Below, one piece after another: positions 1 to 5,674 of a stretch of DNA of 10,825 bases; positions within the stretch are counted from its first letter, which is position 1; each line of letters starts with the position of its first letter. The stretch covers positions 1 through 10,825 of the forward strand of contig CAUJIL010000143.1 of the NCBI GenBank assembly GCA_963204845.1, read 5' to 3'. The notes beneath the pieces were generated by a model. The model saw only the letters and a program-made list of their open reading frames with translations, was not told the origin of the DNA and made no database searches. A program made the position numbers and the translations under genes. The DNA comes from Pseudomonadota bacterium. Lineage in GTDB: Bacteria > Pseudomonadota > Gammaproteobacteria > Pseudomonadales > UBA5518.

Positions 1-1
1 G

Positions 2-886
2 CAGTCGGCGGTGTACTTCTGGGTGCGCAACGGGCTGTCGGCGCTGGCCGACGCCGACGATCTCGGCGCGATCACCCGCCGCGTCAACGGCGGGCTGAAC
101 GGTTACGAGAATCGCCGTGCGCTGCTCGAGCGGGCACGGCAGGTGCTCATGGAACAGGCCTCGGCGGCGCCGGTCATTCTGCAGCCGGATCCGCCGACGG
201 GCGCACCGTTCGTGCCGCCGGCGGCGCATTTGTCGCGGGATCGATCCGACATCACGCGCCAGCGCGACGGTGGTCGCGCGCATCCGCTCGGCGAGCCCGA
301 CCGTCCGGCGCGGGAAGGGCGCAGCGCGGCCGCGCTGGCGCGCTCGGTGTCGGCGATCGTCGATTATCTCGACGTGAGCAACCCCGATCACCGCCGCTAC
401 CGGCCGCACCGCGGTGCCACCTACGCCAGCGTCTACGCGACCGATGTGGCCTGCCTGTGCGGGGTGTACCTGCCGCGCGTGTGGTGGAGCGCGGCGGCGC
501 TGCGGCGGCTCGGTGACGGTGACGCGGTGGCGGCGGAGTACGGGCGCAGCGTGTGCGAACTGGACGCCAATGCCCTGTTCGACTGGCTGCAAGCCTTCGG
601 TGCCGTGTTCGGGTGGGTGCGTGTCGATGGCCCCGACGCCCTGCAGTCCGCCGCGAACGCCGGCGAGGTCTGCATGATCGTCGCTCGCGGTGCCGGCCGC
701 GCGGGTGGCATCGCGGTGGTGGTGCCGGAGACGGCTGGCGTGCGTGCGGCGCGCAATTCCCGCGCTGAAGTGCTGCGTCCGGTCGAATCGCGGGCCGGGG
801 CGCGCAATGTGCGGCGTGCGGCGCCGGCCCGTGCCTGGTGGCGTGGCGCCCGGTACCGGTCGCACGCCTTCTGGCGACATGCCTGA
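2..886 (+). CDS. GH19-type chitinase/endolysin with C-terminal amidase-like domain (5' partial)
   Basis: The reading frame is open from the left edge and ends at TGA 884-886, so the N-terminus and most of the catalytic domain lie outside. The first ~50 residues (AITRRVNGGLNGYENRRALL and flanks) match the end of glycoside hydrolase family 19 domains, found in chitinases and phage-type endolysins that cut beta-1,4 sugar chains. A Pro/Arg-rich linker of ~60 residues follows. The last ~170 residues (VYATDVACLCGVYLPRVWW, then GGIAVVVPE, then RSHAFWRHA) resemble a papain-like/CHAP-like amidase module that I recall being attached to such hydrolases. In that module I expect a Cys near TYAS (419-430) and a His before IAVVV (704-730). 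Here these read Ala/Ser and Gly, so the module may be inactive or serve binding. A bifunctional peptidoglycan hydrolase or type VI effector is possible. The GH19 call is fairly sure; the second domain is from memory. Confidence 0.72.
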   Translation, partial: QSAVYFWVRNGLSALADADDLGAITRRVNGGLNGYENRRALLERARQVLMEQASAAPVILQPDPPTGAPFVPPAAHLSRDRSDITRQRDGGRAHPLGEPDRPAREGRSAAALARSVSAIVDYLDVSNPDHRRYRPHRGATYASVYATDVACLCGVYLPRVWWSAAALRRLGDGDAVAAEYGRSVCELDANALFDWLQAFGAVFGWVRVDGPDALQSAANAGEVCMIVARGAGRAGGIAVVVPETAGVRAARNSRAEVLRPVESRAGARNVRRAAPARAWWRGARYRSHAFWRHA

Positions 887-1160
887 TCCGATTCACGACA
901 TTCGAATATTTACGGAAAGTAACAACAGTGACCGTATCGTAATGGCGAAGAAGTAATGTGTTGACAAAGAAGAAAGAACATAGAAACAGATAGTTACATA
1001 TTCATTAAATGGATTTCATGCGTTGATGGCATTATTTGCCGTGCTCGGTACTGGTCAATTCTCTGTCGAGTGTTACCATTGGTAGCAATTCGGTAGCAGC
1101 TCTCTGGTGATGGCGTTACGCCACTCCCTGCCGCCGGGTGACCGAGAGGAGGAATCCATC
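887..1160. other. AT-rich intergenic region
   Basis: No gene is visible. Roughly 890-1030 is clearly AT-rich, unlike the GC-rich genes around it, and contains A-rich runs and an isolated TTGACA at 961-966 with no convincing -10 at normal spacing. The right part holds TACC-ATT-GGTA (1074-1084) and a direct repeat at 1081-1098 (separate entry). It probably carries the promoter of the secreted protein gene at 1161; the abrupt base change may also mark an old insertion or deletion edge. Confidence 0.5.
1081..1098 (+). promoter_or_regulatory. 7-4-7 direct repeat, candidate response-regulator site
   Basis: GGTAGCA occurs at 1081-1087 and again at 1092-1098, separated by ATTC, an 11-base period. 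OmpR/PhoB-family response regulators bind head-to-tail 7-base repeats with 4-base spacers, so the geometry fits. The site lies 62 bases before the ATG at 1161. No core promoter could be assigned with confidence, and two copies of a 7-mer can arise by chance. Confidence 0.3.
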
Positions 1161-1427
1161 ATGAAACGCTCAGCTGTCTTGCTCGCCCTGGTGCTCGCTG
1201 CTCAGGGCGTCCTTGCGGATCCATCCGTGCCGAACGCGATGAGCGCGTCGCCGTCCAACGCGGCGGCCGAGGCCCTCGTGGCCGCCAAGCTCGCCGAAGC
1301 CGATCTGCGCATGCAGGTGCTGGCCGAACGCAAGGTCCGGCGCAGCGTGGAGGAGGCCGTAGGGCATTCCGCCGGCGGCAATCAGGACCGCTCCGAGGTC
1401 GTGGTCGAACTGTCGATGGTTCACTGA
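1161..1427 (+). CDS. Small secreted/periplasmic protein, unknown function
   Basis: This encodes 88 residues. The start at 1161 is chosen over an in-frame ATG at 1107 because an excellent ribosome binding site, AGGAGG (1147-1152), lies 8 bases before it, and because the protein then begins with a textbook signal peptide: MKR, a hydrophobic stretch SAVLLALVLAAQG, and a likely cut after VLA before DPS (about residue 20). The mature part of ~68 residues has an Ala-rich helical segment (SNAAAEALVAAKLAEADLRM), a basic patch (ERKVRR) and a polar tail. No cysteines and no recognised domain. It stands alone on the plus strand, with a possible regulatory direct repeat upstream. Probable export is seen from the sequence; function is unknown. 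Confidence 0.7.
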   Translation: MKRSAVLLALVLAAQGVLADPSVPNAMSASPSNAAAEALVAAKLAEADLRMQVLAERKVRRSVEEAVGHSAGGNQDRSEVVVELSMVH

Positions 1428-1605
1428 CCCTTGCGAGATCCGTGCGGCCGCGCGCATCGTAGTGTCATGAAGCGCGCGCAGTATCCGGCGGCGCGAGCGT
1501 CGGTGCGCGTGCTGACACGGGGGCACAGTCACGATGCCGGTGGCGGGAGCTGTTCGGCAAGCTGATTCGAGGGGGTGGGCCACGGCCTGCGGTGGAAGGC
1601 TGTGC
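1428..1605. other. Intergenic gap with GC hairpin
   Basis: The 178-base gap between the small secreted protein and the lipoprotein gene has no convincing gene. CGCGCGC (1449-1455) can pair with GCGCGCG (1472-1478) across a 16-base loop. There is no T-run, so termination is doubtful. An in-frame ATG at 1534 could extend the next gene, but it would place about 24 polar residues before the lipoprotein signal. Confidence 0.3.
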
Positions 1606-2364
1606 GTGGAGCGGCTCGCTCTGCTGGCGTGGGTTCTCGTGCTGCTGGCTGGCTGTTCCGTCGTCTCGACCGTCTATACACGCCTCGACGCGCTGGCAGT
1701 GATGCAGGCACGCGAGTGGCTGGATCTCGATCGCGAACAATCCGGGCGGTTCCGCGAGCGAGTGCGCCTTCGCATGCAGGAGCACCGCGCCCCGCTGCTC
1801 GCGACAACCCTGGCCGAAATGCGGCCAGTCCAGATCGAACACCTCGGCCGTGCCTTCGATCGTTCCAATGCCGAATACCACCGGGAATTCCTCGCCGCGT
1901 CGCCGCAGCGCCGCGACGCCGAGCGGCGCAATTCCCTGCGCCGCGGCGTGGAGCGCTGGAGCGGGCGCCTGGAGCCCGCTCAGCGCGCGATTCTGGACCG
2001 TCTCGCGCAGGAGTTCGTGGACGGTTCGGCCGACTGGTACGCGCACCGGCTGCGCTGGCAGGCAGGCCTGCTGGAGTTGCTGCACGACGGCGCTGACGCC
2101 GGCCTGATCGAGGCCTACGTCGTGCGCTGGTGGGCCGATGGTTCCGAGTTCGACCAGCAGTACGCGACCCGGATGCAAGGCAACGAACAGCTGGCGGCGC
2201 AAAGGATGGCCGAATTGATCAACACGCTCGAGCCTGCGCAGCGCGCCCGCGCCGCCGGGCGCCTGCGGTCGCTCGCCGGCGAACTGTACGCGCTGCACCG
2301 CGCAGGGGAGCCGCCGCTGGAACTCGCTGGGCTGCGAGCGGTGGCGGGAGGGCGGTCGCGATGA
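1606..2364 (+). CDS. DUF6279-like outer-membrane lipoprotein
   Basis: This encodes 252 residues from a GTG start. The GTG is chosen because GGAAGG (1594-1599) lies 6 bases upstream and because the product then opens with a compact lipoprotein signal, ERLALLAWVLVLLAGC, with the lipidated Cys at residue 17. Serine follows the Cys, which favours release to the outer membrane. The mature protein is helical and rich in Arg, Glu and Trp; the opening TRLDALAVMQAREWLDLDRE, with the stretch ending in LDxxQ-like residues, resembles the DUF6279 lipoprotein family, whose function is unknown. There are no transmembrane segments after the signal. Its stop overlaps the start of the SbtA-type permease by ATGA (2361-2364), so the two are translationally coupled and may act together at the envelope. 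The family call is from recognition of the pattern, not a search. Confidence 0.72.
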   Translation: MERLALLAWVLVLLAGCSVVSTVYTRLDALAVMQAREWLDLDREQSGRFRERVRLRMQEHRAPLLATTLAEMRPVQIEHLGRAFDRSNAEYHREFLAASPQRRDAERRNSLRRGVERWSGRLEPAQRAILDRLAQEFVDGSADWYAHRLRWQAGLLELLHDGADAGLIEAYVVRWWADGSEFDQQYATRMQGNEQLAAQRMAELINTLEPAQRARAAGRLRSLAGELYALHRAGEPPLELAGLRAVAGGRSR

Positions 2365-3320
2365 GTGGCTTCCTGGACCCGCCGGTGCTGTTCTTCGTGT
2401 TCGGCATTTTCGCCGGGCTGGTGAGATCGAATCTGGAGATCCCGCCGCAGATCGCGCGTTTCCTGGCGTTGTACCTGCTGATGGCGCTGGGCCTCAAGGG
2501 TGGCTTCGCGCTCGAGGAATCCGGCTTCACCGCGGAGGTGTCCACCAGCCTGCTCGGAGCGGTGGCACTGGCCGTGATCGTGCCGACCATCGGCTTCTTC
2601 GTGATGCGCCGGGTCGTGTCCGACTTCGATGCGGCGGCGATCGCGGCGACGTATGGTTCGGTCAGTGCGGTGACCTTCATCACGGCCGTGCAATACCTCG
2701 ACTCGCACGGCATACCCTATGGCGGCCACATGGCGGCGGCGCTCGCGCTGATGGAGTCGCCGGCGATCATCTTCGCGGTGCTGGTGGCGAACTGGGTGCG
2801 TGCACGTGCGCATCCGGGGCAGCAGGCAATGTCGCTGGGCCGCGTGCTGCACGAATCGTTCACCGACGGCGGACAGTTGCTGCTGCTCGGGGCGATGCTG
2901 ATCGGCTTCGTGACGGGGGCGAGTGGGGAGGCGGCGATGCAGCCCTTCGCCGTCGATCTGTTCAAGGGCATGCTCGCCTTCTTCCTGCTCGACATGGGTC
3001 TGATCGCGGCGCGCAACATGCGCGAACTGCGCGGCCGCTCGCCCTGGCTGCTGGCGTACGCCATCGGAGGGCCGCTGGCGCACGCGTGTCTGGCGCTCGC
3101 TCTGGCGGCGGTCACGGACATGCAGACCGGCAACGCGGTGCTGCTGGTCGTACTGGCGGCGAGTGCGTCCTATATAGCGGTGCCGGCCGTGATCCGGCAC
3201 GCCATCCCCGAGGCAACTCCCTCCCTCTACCTCGGCATGTCGCTCGGCATGACGTTCCCGTTCAACATCGTGCTCGGCATACCGCTGTACACGTGGGCGA
3301 CGCTGCAGTTGTCAGGCTGA
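2361..3320 (+). CDS. SbtA-family sodium-dependent bicarbonate permease
   Basis: This encodes 319 residues. The start ATG at 2361 overlaps the lipoprotein stop and is served by GGGAGGG (2346-2352), 8 bases upstream. The protein is almost entirely hydrophobic, with about ten membrane helices in two halves: residues ~8-160, a cytoplasmic linker near RARAHPGQQAMSLGRV, then a second half. Family hallmarks are FGIFAGLVRSNLEIP near the N-terminus, LMALGLKGG, and the C-terminal ASASYIAVPAVIRHAIPEA followed by LGMTFPFNIVLGIPLY. SbtA proteins import bicarbonate with sodium. In cyanobacteria sbtA is usually followed by the PII-like regulator gene sbtB. No such gene is present here: the next gene downstream is convergent and starts 11 bases away. 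The family is confident; substrate in this organism is inferred. Confidence 0.9.
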   Translation: MSGFLDPPVLFFVFGIFAGLVRSNLEIPPQIARFLALYLLMALGLKGGFALEESGFTAEVSTSLLGAVALAVIVPTIGFFVMRRVVSDFDAAAIAATYGSVSAVTFITAVQYLDSHGIPYGGHMAAALALMESPAIIFAVLVANWVRARAHPGQQAMSLGRVLHESFTDGGQLLLLGAMLIGFVTGASGEAAMQPFAVDLFKGMLAFFLLDMGLIAARNMRELRGRSPWLLAYAIGGPLAHACLALALAAVTDMQTGNAVLLVVLAASASYIAVPAVIRHAIPEATPSLYLGMSLGMTFPFNIVLGIPLYTWATLQLSG

Positions 3321-3332
3321 GCGGGCCTGTTT
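3313..3332 (+). terminator. Possible weak terminator between convergent genes
   Basis: CAGGC (3313-3317) pairs with GCCTG (3325-3329) around a 7-base loop and is followed by TTT (3330-3332). It overlaps the end of the permease gene and abuts the stop codon of the convergent RTX gene. The stem is only 5 bp and the T-run is short, so activity is uncertain. Confidence 0.3.
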
Positions 3333-4252
3333 CAGACGAAGATGAAATCGTCCTTGCCGAGCGTGGGGGCTCCGGTCAGCGTGGCGATCAACACGGCGGT
3401 GGCCGCGCCGGCACCGTCCGCGTCGAACCACAGCCTGCCGCTGTCGGTGTCGTAGAGCACGGTTGCTTCGCCTGAGGTTGCGACGGGGTTCGTGTGCGCT
3501 ATGAACGTCTCGCCTTCGACCAGCGTGGTTCCCGCCTCGACGCCGAAGGCCGTGCCCAGGAAGTGGAAGCTGTCCTGGTCACTCACGAAGTCGCCGATGA
3601 TGTCCCGGCCGTGGCTGGTCGCCGCGTAGTAGTACACGTCGTCGTCGGCTCCGCCCGACAGCGTGTCCCGCCCCGCACCGCCTTCGAGGAAATCGGTGCC
3701 GGCGCCGCCCCACAGCACGTCCGTGTCCATGCCGCCGCGCAGTTCGTCGTTGTCGGCGCCGCCGTTCAACCGGTCCAGGCCGGCGCCGCCGACCAGCAGG
3801 TCGTTGCCTTCGCCGCCGTTCTGGGTGTCGTTGCCGGCGTTGCCGTACAGCCAGTCGTTGCCGTTGCCGCCGACCAGCAGATCGGTGCCGCCGCCGCCGA
3901 ACAGCGCATCGTCGCCGTCCTTGCCGTACAGGCGGTCGTTGCCGATGCCACCGTACAGGAAATCGTTGCCGTCGCCGCCGTCGAGGGAGTCGTCGCCGTC
4001 CATCCCGAGGATGTAGTCGTTGCCGTAGGAGCCGAGCACGCTGTCGTTGCCTGCGTACAGGAACACTACGTCGTTGCCGGCACGGGCGTTGATCGTGTTC
4101 GCAGCGCCGGTGGCTTTCAGCAGATCGTTGCCTCCAGTCGCGCTGGTGCGTGTCTCGGCCGCGTCGATCAGTTGCTCGATGTAGCTGATGAACTCGCTGC
4201 GCAGCGCAGGTTCGGCTGCGTTGATGTCTGCGGGAACCGCCGGAATGCTCAT
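3332..4252 (-). CDS. Short RTX (hemolysin-type calcium-binding) protein, type I secreted
   Basis: This encodes 306 residues. The start at 4252 is supported by AGAGGG (4260-4265 on this strand), 7 bases upstream. Residues 1-39 form a short non-repetitive helical head with no signal peptide. Residues 40-210 are 19 consecutive nonapeptides of the GGxGxDxUx type with no insertion between them (for example DGNDFLYGG and EGNDLLVGG). Each calcium-bound turn builds a parallel beta-roll. The first few and last repeats are degenerate. Residues ~211-306 resemble the serralysin-type C-terminal domain, ending in DDFIFV, an acidic residue followed by hydrophobic ones as in type I secretion signals. No catalytic domain is visible, so it may be a structural surface or matrix protein, or a calcium-binding exoprotein. 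No ABC exporter, membrane fusion protein or TolC gene is in the window. Confidence 0.88.
   Translation of the reverse strand: MSIPAVPADINAAEPALRSEFISYIEQLIDAAETRTSATGGNDLLKATGAANTINARAGNDVVFLYAGNDSVLGSYGNDYILGMDGDDSLDGGDGNDFLYGGIGNDRLYGKDGDDALFGGGGTDLLVGGNGNDWLYGNAGNDTQNGGEGNDLLVGGAGLDRLNGGADNDELRGGMDTDVLWGGAGTDFLEGGAGRDTLSGGADDDVYYYAATSHGRDIIGDFVSDQDSFHFLGTAFGVEAGTTLVEGETFIAHTNPVATSGEATVLYDTDSGRLWFDADGAGAATAVLIATLTGAPTLGKDDFIFV
3623..4135 (-). repeat. 27-bp coding tandem repeat (19 RTX nonapeptides)
   Basis: Nineteen units of 27 bp encode residues 40-210 of the RTX protein in perfect 9-residue register. The DNA copies are diverged from one another, but core GGC/GGT and AACGA[C/T] codons recur, seen on the plus strand as repeated tcgttgcc. 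Units are contiguous with no unique spacers, so this is not a CRISPR array. Confidence 0.88.
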
Positions 4253-4460
4253 CGGATCGCCCTCTTGGATGTTATTGGCGATACGACGACGGATCCGGGC
4301 CGGATCAATGCGGGCGAAGCGGATTCGAACTCCCGTGTGACAGATCGATACCAGTCGAAGGATCCGCCACGGCGCCGGATCCGGGCGCGGAACGCATCGT
4401 CGTCGAGGATTCTGCGCTACGCTTGGGGCCCGTTCCGAACCACAGGCCTGATGCACGAAA
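4253..4460. promoter_or_regulatory. Divergent intergenic region between RTX gene and transporter operon
   Basis: This 208-base region should hold the promoters of both the minus-strand RTX gene and the plus-strand three-gene operon. Visible structure: palindrome GATCCGG-G-CCGGATC (4292-4306) and CCGGATCCGG (4375-4384), with GGATCCG-like words repeated. A weak plus-strand promoter match is TTCGAA (4324-4329), 17 bases, GATACC. None is strong, and no -10 for the RTX gene could be assigned. Confidence 0.35.
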
Positions 4461-4664
4461 ATGAACGCGATCCGTCACCTGCTGCTTGCCGCCGGCGTGG
4501 TGCTGCCGCTGCTCGCCGGCGCCACCGATGCCGACATCGCGTATCGCTTCATGGGGCCGGGTCACCTCATCCAGGTGATCAGCGGACCGTACCCCGACGG
4601 CCGTCCGATGGGGGGATCGACGTGGGGACGGCTGCGCCTGAAGCCACTGGAGGATGCGCGATGA
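4461..4664 (+). CDS. Small exported protein, unknown; first gene of LLM/SLC13 operon
   Basis: This encodes 67 residues. It opens with a signal peptide (MNAIRH, hydrophobic LLLAAGVVLPLLAG, likely cut after AGA, about residue 21) and leaves a mature peptide of ~46 residues (TDADIAYRFMGPGHLIQVIS and on) with several Gly and Pro and no Cys. No family is recognised. The ribosome binding site is weak (AGG at 4444-4446, 14 bases away), so this start is less certain than its neighbours. The strongest support for a real gene is its stop, which overlaps the start of the LLM oxidoreductase as ATGA (4661-4664). The ribosome arriving here would re-initiate on that gene. It could act mainly as a leader for coupling, or as a periplasmic partner of the transporter downstream. 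Confidence 0.6.
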   Translation: MNAIRHLLLAAGVVLPLLAGATDADIAYRFMGPGHLIQVISGPYPDGRPMGGSTWGRLRLKPLEDAR

Positions 4665-5674
4665 AGGTGGTGGGCAGTCTGTACGGTTCGCTGGCCGCGA
4701 TACCGGAGTCCGTGCGTGCGCTCGAGCGCCAGGGCTTCGATGCGGCCTACGCGGTGGAGATCAACAACGATCCGTTCCTGCCGGCGCTGCTCGCGGCCGA
4801 GCACAGCGAGCGGATCGGGATCACGACCGCGATCGCGGTGGCGTTTGCGCGTAATCCGATGACGCTCGCGCAGACCGCGTGGGACCTCAACCAGTACGCG
4901 CGCGGGCGTTTCGTGCTCGGCATCGGCTCGCAGGTGCAGGGCCACATCACGCGGCGCTTCGGGATGCCGTGGTCGCAGCCGGCGCCGCGCATGCGCGAGT
5001 TCGTGCGCGCGATGCAGGCGATCTGGCGTTGCTGGGCCGAGGGGACGCCGCTCGACTTCGAGGGCGAGTTCTACCGCCACACCCTGATGACGCCGATGTT
5101 CGTGCCGAAGGAGCGCGAGCACGGCGCGCCGCGCGTGCGCGTGGCCGCCGTGGGGCCGCTGATGACCACGGCCGCGGCCGAGGCGGCCGACGGCCTGATC
5201 GCGCACGGTTTCACCACCGAGCGCTACCTGCGCGAGGTCACGCTGCCGGCGGTCGAACGCGGGCTCGCGCAGGCCGGGCGGGCGCGCGGGGACTTCGAGA
5301 TCGTCGCCCCGATCATGGTGGTCACCGGTGACGACGAGGCCGCGTTCGTGCGCAACCGCGAAGCCACGCGCGCGCAGATCGCGTTCTATGCCAGCACGCC
5401 GGCCTACGCGGGCGTGCTCGCGCTGCACGGCTGGGAGGAACTGGGGCGCGAACTGACGGTGTTCAGCAAGAGCAACCGCTGGGCCGAGATGGCCGCTCGC
5501 GTCGACGATGCGATGCTCGACACGATCGCGATCGTCCGCGAGCGGCCCGCGGACGTGCCGGCCGCGTTGCGCCAGCGCTACGCGGGCATGCTCGACGGCT
5601 GGCTGTGCACCGCGCTGCTCGCCGACCCCGAGCGCCAGGCCGCGCTGGTGGCGGGAGTGCGGGCCGGCGCATGA
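4661..5674 (+). CDS. LLM-class, F420-dependent-type oxidoreductase (TIGR03617-like)
   Basis: This encodes 337 residues from the ATG at 4661, with GGAGG (4649-4653) 7 bases upstream. It is full length for the luciferase-like monooxygenase (LLM) fold, a TIM barrel that binds coenzyme F420 or FMN. Signatures: DPFLPALLAAEHSERI (residues 37-52), AIAVAFARNPMTLAQTAWDL (57-76), GRFVLGIGSQVQGHITRRFG (82-101), AAVGPLMTTAAAEAADGLIA (162-181) and HGFTTERYLREVTLPAVERG (182-201). This run matches the TIGR03617 subfamily closely, seen in mycobacteria and in some proteobacteria. The substrate is unknown. F420 use is presumed from the family; no F420 synthesis gene is in the window, so FMN remains possible. 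It is coupled at both ends by ATGA overlaps, to the small exported protein and to the SLC13 permease, which suggests the permease supplies or removes its substrate or product. Confidence 0.88.
   Translation: MKVVGSLYGSLAAIPESVRALERQGFDAAYAVEINNDPFLPALLAAEHSERIGITTAIAVAFARNPMTLAQTAWDLNQYARGRFVLGIGSQVQGHITRRFGMPWSQPAPRMREFVRAMQAIWRCWAEGTPLDFEGEFYRHTLMTPMFVPKEREHGAPRVRVAAVGPLMTTAAAEAADGLIAHGFTTERYLREVTLPAVERGLAQAGRARGDFEIVAPIMVVTGDDEAAFVRNREATRAQIAFYASTPAYAGVLALHGWEELGRELTVFSKSNRWAEMAARVDDAMLDTIAIVRERPADVPAALRQRYAGMLDGWLCTALLADPERQAALVAGVRAGA

Noticed and set aside
961..1000. TTGACA as a -35 promoter box
   Set aside because: No acceptable -10 lies 16-18 bases downstream; nearest candidates are at 13-14 or 22 bases.
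1107..1160. In-frame upstream ATG for the small secreted protein
   Set aside because: It would bury the signal peptide behind 18 polar residues, and the strong AGGAGG serves the ATG at 1161.
2115..3200. Minus-strand open frame of about 360 codons opposite the SbtA-type permease
   Set aside because: Composition is His/Arg/Gln-rich with no domain, typical of the antisense frame of a GC-rich gene; the plus-strand permease explains the region.
3623..4135. Regular ~27-bp repeats suggesting a CRISPR array or minisatellite
   Set aside because: Units are contiguous, imperfect and encode in-register RTX nonapeptides, with no unique spacers.
4316..4338. tRNA-like T-arm (GTTCGAATCC on the minus strand), possible tRNA 3' end or attachment site
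   Set aside because: The flanking bases do not form the 5-bp T-stem, and no acceptor or anticodon arms are present.
4292..4384. GATCCGG palindromes as regulator sites for the divergent genes
   Set aside because: They are GC-rich words that recur by chance in this composition and have no fixed spacing to a recognisable promoter; kept only as a note on the region.
3494..4660. Long plus-strand open frame opposite the RTX gene, continuous in frame with the LLM oxidoreductase
   Set aside because: It is the mirror of the 27-bp RTX repeats, giving monotonous Val/Ala-rich sequence, and has no ribosome site. The oxidoreductase start at 4661 has a strong one and the correct family N-terminus.
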